This document shows, piece by piece, positions 1 to 13,619 of a stretch of DNA of 64,000 nt; the stretch's first letter is position 1, and every line of letters begins with the position of its first letter. Source of the stretch: Galeopsis tetrahit. Its lineage: Eukaryota > Streptophyta > Magnoliopsida > Lamiales > Lamiaceae. Under the pieces are notes generated by a model. The model ran no database searches, was not told where the DNA came from, and saw only the letters and a list, made by a program, of their open reading frames with translations. Made by a program: the position numbers and the translations under genes. The stretch lies in the NCBI GenBank assembly GCA_963675135.1, contig OY776134.1:60035740-60099739 (forward strand), in the 5' to 3' direction.

Positions 1-129
1 AACCATTTGCCAACTGAACTTGTAGAATACAATAACAGAAGGGTGTCATTGAGGACTGCTATTGAAGGAATAGAGAAGGATCTAACTTAGGTACTCTTCA
101 CTTATATTCTGTTATAGCAAGAAACTTAC

Positions 130-1902
130 AGGAAGCGTCTCCCATATTGCCTCATCACTCATGCTTTCATCATCTCCTGGTAATAAAGCCTTGCACATTC
201 TGAGGATAAAACATGAACTCCATTACACTATAATGCATCGAAAGAGTTGACCAAATGAAGTTGATGTGAAAAATCGTTTTTGATAAAGTTTTAAGGGTTA
301 ACATAGTTAGACAAGGATCACTGAGAATAGAACAAGTTCTGTGAATATTTAACTTGGGAATTTTGAAGCAATTAAATGTTTGGTTGCAGAAAACTAGCGT
401 TCAGCCACCATGTTCTTTTCTAGCATGCAATATTTTGTAACACACCAGCACACGAGTATAATTGTCACCACCCCATGTTTCATATCCTAAAAGATGACCT
501 CCAGATGAGAGTAAGGGTAGTCAAGAAAATGATGTACCTAAAATTGTCAATAAGGATAATAACTTCGAAAGCCAGCAGAGGAAGGAAGACAATTTTCAGG
601 GGCACAGCAGCAGAACTGTTAACTGCAACATGAACATACATATATAAAAGTATCAACACACAATTGCAAGACAATGTGTACTATTAGTACAATGAGCTCA
701 TATTACAACTGCGGCACTGCCTCGAGAAGAAAAGGAACAAGAGGCAGATTAGAAGGAAAATTCTCCTTGTGATGCAAATTCATTGGATTACAAAATTAAT
801 TCATTCTTGACTGGAACTAAAAATCATGAGAGAGCTTTGCTTCCTTACCATTTATACTCTCGAGGTATATACAAAGAAGCAGCTCGAATGCAACAAGCAG
901 CGGCATAGCAACAACGGCATGGCATGGGGCCCACTGTTCAAAGAAAGTATATAAGAACAAAGAAATGTATAAAAACATGTGCTAAATATTTCACTACAGA
1001 TGCAACTCTACCATTCTATAGAGTTATATTATTGACATGTTTGCGAAAAATCACAAAGCATAAAGGCATACATGGCGATCATGAGGAACTGATGGGGCTG
1101 GTAGAGAGAATCTTCCTCGTGCTGTTACTACATGAAATAGCCACAGCGGAAAGAAAACAACCCTGCAAAGAAAAGCAAATGAATGATGCATATTTATAAG
1201 AAACGTAGGGAAACTCGTTTGCTACAGAGACTTCTCATAAACAGAAAATCATGCTACAAGAGCATGATCAGCATAAAAGAATTTCAGTTAGACTAACGAG
1301 CAAACGGAAAGATAAATCGGCATAGCTGCAATGATTTCTTAACAGCAAATAAGTCTTGAAAGAAAGCATAACCACATACATGCCCAATTTCAAGTTCCTT
1401 TGCTATTGCATGTCAGAGAAAAATACTTAGCAGATCAAATAAATTTTAGCATTCAATATCATTCTTTAACTGTCTTCTTTTGCAGTTTCAACAAAATCAT
1501 CAATTTATAATAACAGACTGGATAAGATAAGTTTCTTAAAATAGCTCCAACCTACATATAAAACCAACATGGAAAGGCCTTGCCACATGGTCAACTATCA
1601 CCAGAACCAACCCATTTTTTAAAATTGAATGTCAACAAGCACATTAAATCTGGAAACCAAAATTTCAACAATTCATTTACACGGCCCATGTACACAAACT
1701 GCACTATATTCGATAACATAACAAAATCAAACAAATTAAAGAGATAATATAGTTCAACGAAAAGTGAAAAAGAGAGAGAAGCATACCACCAAGAGTTAGA
1801 AACGATTTTATCGAGCTTAAGAAGGAGCAATATCGTAAAGAAGAAAAGCAAAGCGTGCGCCGCCACTCCCTGAAACGACTTTCCCACTCTTCTCCAGCTC
1901 AT
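130..1902 (-). CDS. TMEM185 / transmembrane Fragile-X-F-associated protein-like (3' part outside window)
   Basis: Five exons can be read on the minus strand: 1787-1902, 1072-1162, 849-933, 538-622 and 130-199. Each is bounded by GT and AG and the frame stays open across all junctions; the next exons lie below position 1. The start is the ATG at 1902, giving MSWRRVGKSFQG. The longer frame upstream of it has no family resemblance. Recognisable blocks in order are AAHALLFFFTILLLLKLD (first membrane segment), SWWVVFFPLWLFH, a GRFSLPAPSVPHDRHW loop, APCHAVVAMPLLVAFELLL (membrane), KIVFLPLLAFEVIILIDNF (membrane), then the soluble RMCKALLPGDDESMSDEAIW. This matches the plant members of the TMEM185/FAM11 family of multi-pass membrane proteins, whose molecular function is poorly known. 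The gene is divergent from MSH2, with about 1.7 kb between the start codons. Only the N-terminal ~150 residues are visible. Confidence 0.88.
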
Positions 1903-3620
1903 TTCTCCTCCGTGCACACACGCCGAATCCACTCTGTGTGTGAATTGCAGATATTTATGACTATATATAATTACCAACCAAAAGAATCGATATATAACAC
2001 AGTATCTATCTATTTATCTATCCATGACTATGAAGATCTGGGCACGAATGGAACAGCAGATATTTCAGAAAATCGAAGCATTGGAACAGGCCAACAGAAT
2101 TCCTAAAGGGGACACTCGTAAAGAGGATGAAATTGGGGAAAAGACAAAAGGTTTATAGTGGAATTGGGAAAATCTTCAATATTGCAGGCGCCATTATAGG
2201 TTGTGGCTGTTAATTTAATAAATAAATACAAAGGTGGGTGAAGGGAGCGAGGGCCAACGCGGAAAGGGAAAATAAAAACCACTCTTGTTTTTAACTCGTT
2301 TGGTCCTTCAAGAAGGCTTTAATGTTATATACTAATCATTTCTATTCTAAAATAATCTTCACAATTTCTTTTATCAAAACGTTTTATAATAATTTTCATA
2401 ATAAACTAATTTTCAGAATTTTACGGATAAAATATTTTTTAAAAAAATTGTCAATCCGTTATAATACTAATTTTCGATTTCTGCAACATTGGTTTGAAAT
2501 CCTATGAATCTAACTTTACTTTTTATCACTCTCAACTTTCTCCATTTTACTTTTTTATTCTCCCAACACACCCACAATAATGTAACAATGCAATACCAAT
2601 CAACTTTTCCACGATCACCCCATAAAATTCAAAACAAGCAAAACATTTTAACTACTCATAAAAAATACATTAAAATAGTTAAAAATTTATTCCTTCTACT
2701 ATAATCTCAAACATCAATTATTTATGAGTTTAAAGTTGGTGTTGACAATAGGTTGGGTTCAAATTCGAACCCATAGTGAATTTGCCCTGCACGAACTTGG
2801 ATTGAATTCAGTTAAGTGAATGTGGGATAAGTCATATTTTTTCTTCAGAATCTGCCCCGTTAACTCGTATATGTATTTGACACACATAAATTGATTCTTT
2901 TTATAATTCATATTAATGTATATATGCATTTATAAAACATTACACATGTTATTTTAAGCAATTGCTTATATACTAATTCGAACCATTTAATGTAAAAAGT
3001 GATGTTATTGTCTATATAAAAATTAATTTAAAAATAGATAGGATAGGATGAGTCTCGTAAGTCGTAACCTTAAATTTTATGGTGGGGTGGGTCCTGAAAC
3101 ATGTCAAACCCGTTCCACATACGGCGTATTGTCATCTTTAATCAGAGTATTACTGTCTAAATAATTATAGTTATGAGTCGAGTTATCCGGAGAAAAATGG
3201 AGTTGGGTTGAAAAAAAAAAATCAGTCTCAAACTCTCATGTGTGCACTAGCTACATTGTGTAACTATGTACATAGGTAAAATGTGGCACTAATTTTAACT
3301 AAAATGTTTAAATTTCAAAATATAACTAAACAATAAAACAATTAACAGTAAATGAGTTGTGACACTAATTTTAATATTAAAAAAAAAAAACCCTCAAAAG
3401 GCGCATGGCCTTCACCGGACGCTTGAATCGGGAAGTGGGAACATGCTCGCGCCAGCTCCCAAGAAACCCCCTACTCTTCCCGCCAATAAAGCCTGTGGTT
3501 TAAGTTTTATCACTCAATAATTATACAAACCACTTCAAATTTTGAGTGGGGAAGCAACACAGACTCTTAGCGAAATCTCCTACTGCACTGCTCCTCTTTT
3601 TTTGCCCTCTACACTCAAAA
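1903..3620. other. Divergent intergenic region between the TMEM185-like gene and MSH2
   Basis: No coding sequence is supported here. The stretch 2300-3400 is AT-rich. Around 2750-3140 lies degenerate sequence with GGGTTCAAATTCGAACCC-type palindromes, resembling a decayed hAT-like MITE. The 250 bp nearest MSH2 are less AT-rich and probably hold its core promoter. Confidence 0.5.
3477..3484 (+). promoter_or_regulatory. E2F-like site upstream of MSH2
   Basis: TTCCCGCC lies 137 bp upstream of the MSH2 start codon and resembles the E2F consensus TTTSSCGC. S-phase expression of mismatch repair genes would fit, but an 8-base match in one genome is weak evidence. Confidence 0.35.
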
Positions 3621-6600
3621 ATGGGGGACGATTTTGAAGAGCAGAACAAGCTTCCCGAACTCAAGCTCGGTACATTATAAACCCTAGTTTCTATTTACTT
3701 TTTGTTTTTTGTTTTATTGTTAATAACATACATTTGGGGTTAATATGTGTTAGATGCCAAACAAGCTCAAGGGTTTCTCTCATTCTTCAAAAAGCTACCT
3801 AGTGTAAGAATAATCTTATATTTTTTCATGTGAAATCTAGTGTCGTATTGTGTGAAAGAAAATGTTTGGCTAAGTCTTTAATCTTTCCATTTTTGCAGGA
3901 CGTTCTAGCTGTTCGATTCTTTGATCGTCGGGTTAGTTTTGTCCCCTTCTTGATGCTTTTGTGTTTGTGTCAGTATGGGCTTTGATCATAATTTAATAAG
4001 CAATTATGTTGTTGTATGTTATCATGTATTTTAATCAAGGGGTGGTTTACCAGGGGAACTAACAATACATTAAAGAATAGACAAGGAAGTGAGATTGTTT
4101 CAGGAATGACATGCACTGGGATTATATTGACACAAATTGATGACTTGGCCTTTATTGCTCATAGTTTTTATTGCGAATTTTACTTGTACATTGCAGTGTC
4201 ATCATTATTCAAAGAGAAACAAGATCCTCCCATTTTGCCTTGTTCAGCATTCTTTTCACTGTTACGCCATTTCATTAGATATAACTTTGAATACGTTTTT
4301 TCCAAAACTTCTAAGTAAGCTTGGAATTCATTTTCTGACCTTCGTGAGGCAATGCTACAAGAAAGTGTGCAATGTCTAATGCAACAAGTGACAAAGGGGG
4401 TGCTCACTTAACCAATTACTCACATGTAGTGGTTTTCAATTAATTTTGCCTATTGGTACCTAGCCTAATGTTATTCTTGATTTATATGGACCAGTGTGTG
4501 CATTTTGTGCACGTGCAAGCCATCTATGATGTGCTCCAGAGGTTTGTGATTAAAAAAATTGTGGATAGAAATACCACCTGGTTTTAAGTTCTATCTGAGA
4601 ATGATGTCTATGACTGTAGAATGCTTGAAGAAAATTATGTCTGCTATTGGTTTCTATGTCAGATCTCTTTAATTCATGCTATATCTTTGTTGCGTTAATT
4701 TCAAAATAAATCACGACCTTTTCACATTATTTTAGTTACAACATACTCCCTCATATTCAAAATATATGTCATCCTAAGCTCATGCACTCATATTAAAAAA
4801 ATAAACTATTTCTCATGTTACCCTTAATTAATGATTGTACATCTCATAAAAAAAGAACACATTTATGTAAATATTTAGTGATCTTAAGGTTAAATTTGGA
4901 AGAAATGCAATTAATTTGCATTGAAAAGTGTAAAATGTCATATAATTTGCAAAGAAAACAAAAGGTCAAAACGACTTATATTAAGAATAGGAGGGAGTAT
5001 GTTTTTAAAATTTGCGATTTGATACACGACCTTTCAAATTGTTGCAATTATGTCACATGACTGTTTTCCGTCAAGTCTTGCTCTTGCTGGCGTGGCAGTG
5101 TATGAAATTGCTAAAATATTAAAATGTTGTGATTAAATTGAAATAATAACAAAAGGTCGTGCATTTATTTTTAACTTTTTTAAAAAAATCCGGCTGCCGC
5201 GTCATCTTAAGGCGCCTGAAAGCAGTCATATGATATAAGTGCAAATTTTAAAAATCCGTGCATCGAATTTGATATTTTAAAAACATATGTTGTAATTGAG
5301 AAAACCTGAAAAGGTTGTGATTTTTAAGCAATTAACCCTATTGGCCATCTTTTGTATTTATTACTTGAGTAATTGGTGATCTTCTTTTCCCAGGACTACT
5401 ACACCGTACATGGTGAGAATGCAACTTTCATTGCAAAGACCTATTACCACACTACAACTGTTGTGCGTCAACTAGGAAGTGGGCCTGATGCCATTCCTAG
5501 TGTTAGTGTGAGCAAGAACATGTTTGAAAAGGTTGCCCGGGACCTTCTATTGGATAGAACCGACCACACTCTTGAATTGTACGAGGGCAATGGAGCAAAT
5601 TGGAGACTTGCTAAAAGTGGTAGCCCTGGAAATTTGGGCAGTTTTGAAGAGATTCTGTTTGCAAATAATGAAATGCAAGACTCTCCAGTAATTGCAGCTG
5701 TTGTTGCAAGTTTTCGTGAAAATGGATGTACTGTTGGGTTGGGCTACGTTGATCTTACTAAAAGGGTTCTTGGATTAGCTGAGTTTCCTGATGATAGCCA
5801 TTTCACAAATATGGAGTCAGCTCTTGTTGCTCTTGGTTGCAAGGAATGCCTTGTAGCTGCTGATATTGCAAAATCGAGTGAATATAAACCTCTGACTGAT
5901 GCATTATCTAGGTGTGGTGCAATGGTGATTGAACGCAAGAAATTTGAGTTTAGAGGAAGAGATTTAATGCAAGATCTTGGTAGGCTTGGGAAAGGTTCTA
6001 TAGATCCAATAAGAGATCTGATGGCTTCATTTGAATTTGCACCTGGTGCTCTTGGGTGTATAATGTCTTATGCTGATCTACTTGCAGACGAGTGCAATTA
6101 TGGTAACTACAAGATTGAGAGATATGATCTTGATAATTACATGAGATTAGATTCAGCTGCCATGAGGGCACTAAATGTTATGGAGAGCAAATCTGATGCT
6201 AATAAAAGCTTTAGCTTATTTGGTATTTTGAATAGAACCTGTACTGCAGGAATGGGCAAGCGTTTACTTCATATGTGGCTGAAACAACCGTTATTAGATG
6301 TGGATGAGATAAACTGTAGGTTGGATTTGGTACAAGCTTTTGTGGAGGATACTGGACTACGCCAAGATCTAAGGCAGCATTTGAAGAGAATTTCAGATAT
6401 GGAGCGACTAATGCGGGCTCTTGAGAAGAAACGAGCAAATCTAGTTCATGTTGTGAAACTTTATCAGGTAATTTTATGGGTTGCTTGATAATATAATAAA
6501 AAATTATCTTAGTATCATACTAGGAAACAAGAAGGATTTTTTTTTTGGTCCTGGGATAAGATTTTAACAGAGTAAATTGTAAAATTGGTCCCATATCTAT

Positions 6601-9600
6601 TGGGTGTTGGTGAATTTAGTCTTGTACAAATTACTTTTTTCAATTAAGTCCCATAACTTTTAAAATACTGCAATTTTAGTCCTATATTGACATTATTAAT
6701 ATTATTATTATTTTAATGATAATTAACTTATGATTTTTTTAACATATTATCAAAAGTTTACTGAACCTTCTGACTCATTAGAACCATTCTCTTCATACCA
6801 TCTTATCTGCAAGATTTGAATATGAAGACAACTAAAACAGGACATACTAGACCATTACTCTTCTTCAAACAATCTAGGTGGCTTGTTGCACTAGATTACC
6901 TTTTGGGCTACTTTAAACCTATGAAGGTGTAACCGGTCATGTCTAATTTAATTTATATGGCAATGTTATTTTGTAAATATCTAGTATCTTTTAGGCTACT
7001 TTAATCCTATGAAGGTGTAACCTGAAGATTGATTGAAATTTCTGTTTTTTCCCGTGGGTTCAATTTCAACTACACATTCTGAATTGCTAATGATAGACCT
7101 AATGATCATGATAATTATCCTATATCTTATACGATTTATTGCTGCCTTTTGTGGCTTGCAGTCGAGCATCAGACTTCCATTCATTAAAAGTGCACTAGAG
7201 CAGTACAATGGCCAATATGATTCACTGATCAAAAAAAGATATTTGGATCCTTTAGAAGTCTGGACAGATGATAACCATTTGAACAAGTTCATTGGTCTTG
7301 TGGAAGCTTCTGTTGACCTTGATCAACTTGAGAATGGAGAATACATGATCTCATCGGGTTATGATTCCCAGCTGGCAATTTTGAAAAACGAGCAAGAGTC
7401 TCTGGAAAATCAGATACAAGATTTGCACAGGGAAACATCTAGCAGTCTTGATCTGTCTCTTGATAAAGCTTTGAAATTGGAAAAGGGGACTCAATATGGA
7501 TATGTCTTTAGGATTACAAAAAAGGAGGAGCCAAAGATAAGGAAAAAGTTGAATACTCACTTTATTATTCTTGAAACTCGCAAGGATGGGGTAAAGTTTA
7601 CCAACACAAAGCTCAAGAAACTAAGCGATTCCTACCAAAAGGTGGTTGAGGAATATAAAGCTTGCCAGAAAGAATTGGTTGCAAGAGTAGTCCAAACTGC
7701 TGCAAGTTTTTCTGAGGTATCTATTTTGCAGAATTTCTATGTAATTGTCCCAGCCATTGGTTTGCATCAAATATTTCAACAGTAATATTTATGCTTGTTA
7801 TTGTTTTATTTATTATTAGGTGTTTGAGGGATTAGCTTCGTTGCTCTCTGAGTTGGATGTCTTACTTAGTTTTGCTGATTTGGCTGCCAGCTGTCCCACC
7901 CCTTACACACGACCAAACATAACTACATCAGTGAGAATTAATTACTCAAATTCTCATTGTAAAATTGGAAAATTTATTTTATTTTAATGATCATGTTTTC
8001 CAATCTTCATAGGATGCCGGAGATATAATTTTAGAAGGGAGTCGACATCCCTGTGTTGAAGCTCAAGATTGGGTGAATTTTATTCCAAATGATTGTAAAC
8101 TGGTAAATTTCCATATAGTGTGGAGATTAATCTCTTTGGCAGTCTATGTGGAAGTCAAAATGCTTACTTTTATTGGTCTTGTAGGTCAGAGAAAAAAGTT
8201 GGTTTCAGATTATCACAGGACCAAATATGGGTGGGAAATCAACATTCATACGACAGGTAAATCACATTATTTAGTTGATAATCTTCTTTTGGTATTCCAC
8301 AACAGTTTCCTAAAATTAAATAGTGAAGAGCTGGTTGCCTGTGCGTATACAATGCTCATTCGGTGCGGATAAGCATGAGGATTGCAAGACAATGGCAGAT
8401 TATCTTCAGGAATAAGTTCCTAAAAGTGCTATTATAGATTCAACTTCAGATTGGTGAAGAAATGCCTTTTGTAGCTATCCAATTACATTATGTCATCAAA
8501 ACTATGTAGTAGTAAAACAATAGTAGACATGTTGTATAAATCTATTTTAAGCTTGTTTGTGCTCATGGGCATCTCTACCACCACATCAAATGTTATTATT
8601 ATTTTATTTTTTAAAATCTTGGGTAAATTTATGTAATCCTATTTTTTCTGAGTTTTATGTAAGTCCATATGTTAACAACGAAAATTATTACAAAAACGCT
8701 TATGCTTCTCTATGAAAAATTGTTTTGTTATGTATGTTGCCCAGTTAACTGGTTATATCTTTTTTTTTGAGCAGGTGGGTGTGAACATTCTGATGGCACA
8801 AATCGGTTCTTTTGTTCCTTGTGACAATGCTAGCATTTCTATTCGTGATTGCATTTTTGCACGTGTGGGTGCTGGTGACTGCCAGGTAAGCCTCTTAGAT
8901 AGGAATTCGGTCTCTTAAGTTGACCTTTAATGCTGTTGGTTAAATACTACTAGTATTATTCAAACTGTAGTAGCGTACAAAACTTCCATATGTATTTATA
9001 AGTAAAATCACTTAAATGGAGCAACAAAACTTTACATAAACATAAGATCCTACACCTGATAAGTAGCTGCTGTAGTCCCTGATTATCAACTGCTATGACC
9101 ATCAAATTTTTGATCGAATTAAAAATATTTCACTTTAATTATGAGCCTTTCAAAATGTTGTAAAATCCCTATAATTCTGACTCTCCTCATCAAGCTCGAA
9201 GGGGTACTTCCTTGTGATCATACATCAACTGACTACCTAACAACACAAACATTGCCCTGTCTTTAATGAGATAATAAATAATCAGCGTGACCTACTAATC
9301 TCTTATAAGGCTCTGTAACTACTACTAATTCCTGATGATTTCTTATTTTAATTAGGAGTAGTCATGATTCATTTGGGATATAGAACAAAAGGGAAAATAG
9401 ACATTATACTGGACGTCCTAATCATCTTAATTCTTAAGTACCTGAAACCAAAGTAAATGTTTTTTTATTTGACTATGGTCTTTTGAAGATGAAAGAGCAA
9501 AAGTTGTGGAGGTAGTAGATCAAAAACTAAATGTTGAGAAAAACAAAATTAGAGATGAATCTTTATATTTTTTTATTTTTATACTCGCAAATATAGATGG

Positions 9601-12600
9601 GGTTGATTTAATGTCAGTCCATTTGAATATATTTAAAATATACCTAGATTGATATGATCACAAGTGTACAAAGACATCAACATATCCAATATTTTATGAA
9701 AGTTTGCTAATCATATCTTACTGTCCAGATTAACGAAACTTATGTTTGCAAGGCAAATTGTTATAAAGATTCCTGTTCCGTTAAATTTTGGGTACCTGTT
9801 TTTGTTTCAATGTCTCCAGCTAATTTGTCAGATCCCAAATTTATTGCTACAACTGGATGTTTTTCTCTTCTCTTTTATGTAAATGATCTTTAAGGGCACC
9901 AGTAATGTGTGGTAAAAAGATAATAGTGAACTTGTATATGTTGCTGTCATTAGAAATTTCTGGCTCCATTATACGTAGCTTTCAGCACTAAATTTCTGTC
10001 ACTTTTATAAATAAAAGCAATAGGTTTTTCTTGTGTCAAAAGTGGATCTATATAGTAAAAAAAAATTGACACCATCATTTTTCTCTCATTATTTCTTTTA
10101 TATAGCTACGTGGAGTTTCCACGTTCATGCAAGAAATGCTAGAGACTGCATCAATCTTGAAAGGAGCAACTGAGAGGTCTTTAATAATAATCGATGAGCT
10201 GGGTCGTGGCACATCAACATATGATGGGTTTGGTTAGTATATGTTTATATGGTGTTGATTTATTACTCTATCAAAACACATACCCTTTTTTGCACACATA
10301 CCTGCTGAGCATAAGAAGGATAGATTTCATACACAAACTAAAACATCTTTCTGTTTTTTGTGATGCAAAGCTCAGACTTCAATATATTTTATATTTATTT
10401 TGCCATGTAAAGCTCCATTTTAAATTGATTTGTCATTAAGAGTGTAGTCCAGGTGAACACTTTTAGCTCTACTAGTGATAAGAGTGTCTCTTTCAGCTCT
10501 GTTACCTTCTTGGATTACATTAAGATATGGTCATACACATGTTTGGAAGTTAAATTTTGCTTGACATGATAGTTTAAAGCTTGAAGTTGATGGGGTCTTC
10601 TTAGTGCTGTCAGTTCCTTGCATAGTTGGAAAAAACCTTCTCCTAACTGACACATGCATCTACTTGTGTCATGATTAATTATAATTCTGATAAGGTCTAT
10701 ATTATTGTCTTATTATTAGGTCTTTGAATTCAATTTTCTTTAATAAATGCTCGTGGGCTTTATTGCTTGAAGGCTAAGTTAGGGTTTAAGTTTAGAGTCT
10801 TATTTATATGCGTTGTTTATGTCGTTAGGGCATCTAGAGGGATCATAGAATTTGGGAAACTGCAATTGTTGCTTGGGCATAATTTTTAATCCTGTAAACC
10901 TTTTATATTATAGTTTTATTGTTTTCTTGTGTCTCGACCCTTTTACTCCATCATTCACCCATGTAATTTGTACATGACTGTATTGTGTTACGTATTTCGC
11001 TGTAGGATTAACATGGCTTTCTCTTTAACTGCTCCTTTGGTTGGTGATACATTGTTTCTTCTAGAAGGATTTTTCTTTTGATGATTGGACTTGTTTTGGA
11101 TTTTTAGAGCATTTTTGGAGGATACTTATTTTAGTTATTTTTTAATTGTATCTCTGAAATCCTCTTAAGCAATAAAACAATGTTGGAGTTTTGAATTTAT
11201 ACGCGGTTTTTTATGTTTTTATTTTTCAAATGAAACTTCCTACTCATCTTCAGTCTCTGTCTCTCAACCTTGAGCATTTTGTATGCCTATTTTTGGTTTA
11301 CATCAGTCTTACATATTTATATAATTCTTACAATGCAGGCTTAGCTTGGGCAATTTGTGAACACATAGTTGAAGTGATAAAAGCACCTACGCTGTTTGCA
11401 ACTCACTTTCATGAGCTAACTTCATTAGCTCATGACAATTCTTGTGATGAGCAATCTTCAAAGAAACTTGCAGGAGTAGCTAATTATCATGTGAGTGCAC
11501 ACATTGACTCATCAAGTCGGAAGCTTACCATGCTTTACAAGGTCTCTCTCTCTCTCCTCTCACTTTCTCTCTCTCTCATGTTAATTTGCATTACAGTAAA
11601 CTCATATGACTGCCTATAGATGCTCGTCTTTTTTGCACTAGTTTTCATGACTAAGCACCCTGGTGCTTACTATTAGGTGCTAATGTTGATCTAGCCTGAC
11701 TATACAGACAGAACAGGTTGTCAGTTCAAATTTCTCAAGAGTTCAAACAAGCTTTTTATTTTGAATGTTTATTTATCTATTTAAAGGTGTAAAAATTTGT
11801 TGTATGTGCCCTCTTCCATTTTCAGGTTGAACCAGGGGCCTGTGATCAAAGTTTTGGTATACATGTTGCAGAATTTGCAAAATTTCCAGAAAGTGTTATT
11901 GCCCTTGCTCGAGAAAAGGCATCTGAGTTGGAAGATTTTTCTCCTATGGCAGTTGTGCCCTGCGATAGTGGAAAGGTATTTATTCTTCTGTAACTTTAAC
12001 TGAAATCAATAGTTTGCTCTAGAAATGGCACAACAAATAAACGATGCTTAAAACTTGTGGGGCCATGAAAAGTGTGAAGACAGACAGGCTGATGATATAG
12101 GATCATCAGGATATAAGTCAAATAAAATAGAAACTCATACCTTCTGCACTTTATATATGAGGACAAAAGTTTTGGTAGAAGAGAGTAGATTTAGGCACAA
12201 TATGTCATAATTTTTTTATTCAATGTGCACGAAGAAATTGTCTTCATCAAATATGACATTATGGTGGAATAGTTGGTTTCAACATTAACAATCCCTTTGA
12301 ATAAAGCTCCAATATCGAAAAAATAATGAGCTTATTGAACGTTGTGACATAGAAGATAATTGATTCAAGTAAGAATTCATGTTGTACTATATTGGGGAAG
12401 AATGTATTTAGATATATTTATATTGCTATTATAAAATTGTTGTATCCTTTTATCCCACATGGAATGTGAAATTATATATCCAATAAATGTTGATATCCTA
12501 AGGTGCTTGGAGTAAGGATTGTTATAAATGTTGGAGCTATATCCTGAAATGTGGCGAAATGCCCCTAATTTGATCAATGCCTTCACATCCGGAGAGCCTA

Positions 12601-13237
12601 GATGTCATAGTTTCCTCGTAGCCCTTTAGATGCAACCTAGGTCTAAATCACTTAGCCATCTGGATGTTCAATAGGTGAAAATTGGGTTCTTTGGTATGTA
12701 ATCATAAGTGAATCTGTAAATGAATAGAATGCTTCTCAGTTACCAGAGTTCTATTAACATCACAATATGTCAATATCATTAAAGATTTTATTTATTTCGA
12801 GTTATCTGTCAAACGAATGTTTGGCTGATCAATGTGGATTTATGAATTGAAGGTCATTTACGGAGAAGCTTTCATATACTGATGATCAATAATACTTAAG
12901 AAGCTCAGCCATGAAAAGCCATATATATATGTATATTATTATTCCCCATCCAGCAGTGATACGAAGCTTTATCTTGCACCCAACCTTAATATTTATTCTC
13001 TTGGATTTTATTAATTAAGATTGGTCATATATTCAGATGGGATCTAAACGGAAGAGAGTGGAGGACTCGGAAGATGTGATCAAGGGTACTGAACGAACTC
13101 GCCAGTTCTTAAAGGACTTCACCGAGATTCCACTAGACAAGATGGAGTTTCAACAAGCACTGGAACGAGTTAGGGAATTGAAAGAGGGCTTGAAGAAGGA
13201 TGCAGTTAACTCTCCCTGGGTCCAGCAATTCTTCTAG
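3621..13237 (+). CDS. MSH2: DNA mismatch repair protein MSH2
   Basis: Thirteen exons: 3621-3669, 3754-3803, 3899-3931, 5394-6467, 7162-7716, 7820-7930, 8013-8102, 8185-8256, 8775-8885, 10106-10232, 11339-11541, 11826-11975 and 13037-13237. They join in frame to 941 codons plus TAG, close to the family's usual ~940. The start gives MGDDFEEQNKLPELKL, the expected N-terminus. The large fourth exon carries the mismatch-binding and connector domains and part of the lever. The C-terminal ATPase has a Walker A motif GPNMGGKST at about residues 666-674, the signature SLIIIDELGRGTSTYDGFG (acidic pair at ~745-746) and LFATHFHEL. MSH2 pairs with MSH6, MSH3 or plant MSH7 in the nucleus to recognise mismatches and insertion/deletion loops. 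All catalytic motifs are intact and no break was seen, so the gene should be functional. Introns 3, 9, 10 and 12 exceed 1 kb; intron 3 holds nested MITEs. Confidence 0.97.
4690..5338. repeat. Old dispersed repeat in MSH2 intron 3, related to a copy in the ILP1-like gene
   Basis: The ends look like a short inverted repeat: GTTAATTTCAAA near 4697 and GCAATTAACCC at 5328-5338. Internal phrases such as CACGACCTTTTCA, TTAGTTACAACAT and GTTGCAATTATGTCACATGACTGTTTTCC recur in modified form at 21653-21830. The element is itself interrupted by the Stowaway MITE at 4746-4997. Confidence 0.6.
4746..4997. mobile_element. Stowaway-like MITE in MSH2 intron 3
   Basis: A 252 bp segment with terminal inverted repeats beginning CTCCCTC and ending GAGGGAG, followed inward by matching sequence (ATATTCAAAATATATGTC against ATTCTTAATATAAGTCG). 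It is flanked by TA on both sides (4744-4745 and 4998-4999), the target duplication of the Tc1/mariner Stowaway group. It has no coding capacity. Confidence 0.85.
6901..7022. repeat. Duplicated 34-bp motif in MSH2 intron 4
   Basis: The phrase TTTTGGGCTACTTTAAACCT plus ATGAAGGTGTAACC at 6901-6934 recurs with few changes at 6989-7022, a period of 88 bp. Both copies lie inside intron 4 of MSH2. Upstream, 6550-6720 is AT-rich sequence with TTGGTCC/TTAAGTCCC phrases typical of decayed non-autonomous elements. Confidence 0.6.
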
Positions 13238-13573
13238 TACATAGTTCGAAAAGGAAACATCTTCACAATCTTTTTTGCCATTTTATTTAGTCGATCAGAC
13301 GTGGAGTTTCTCTAATGAGACCAGACATAACGCCCGTGGAGAAACGAGTCATGCTTGATCTTTGGTGGACGGTATCGCAATTTCAGGATTTTGGATGGTT
13401 TTAGGCCTGAATTACTGCCAAATAGTGTATCAAGTCTTTTGTTGATGTAAATATGTTGGCCACAATTATTTATTAAGCTCACTGTTGTGTTCTTACCACT
13501 TATGCACAAGTACCTTATCTTGTTCTGATGCAGTTTTAGGGTTTATTTATTTAATATTGTATTTTTTAAATTG
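13238..13573. other. MSH2 3' flank
   Basis: This is the probable MSH2 3' UTR and downstream flank. No gene was seen. A minus-strand frame at 13312-13509 has no recognisable feature and is treated as chance. Confidence 0.5.
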
Positions 13574-13619
13574 AGAGTGTCCACATTGGTTGGTTTTTAG
13601 TTATAACTCTCCTAAGAGA

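Noticed and set aside
4016..5060. Frames in MSH2 intron 3
   Set aside because: They lie between well-supported exons and overlap a MITE; no protein similarity was recognised.
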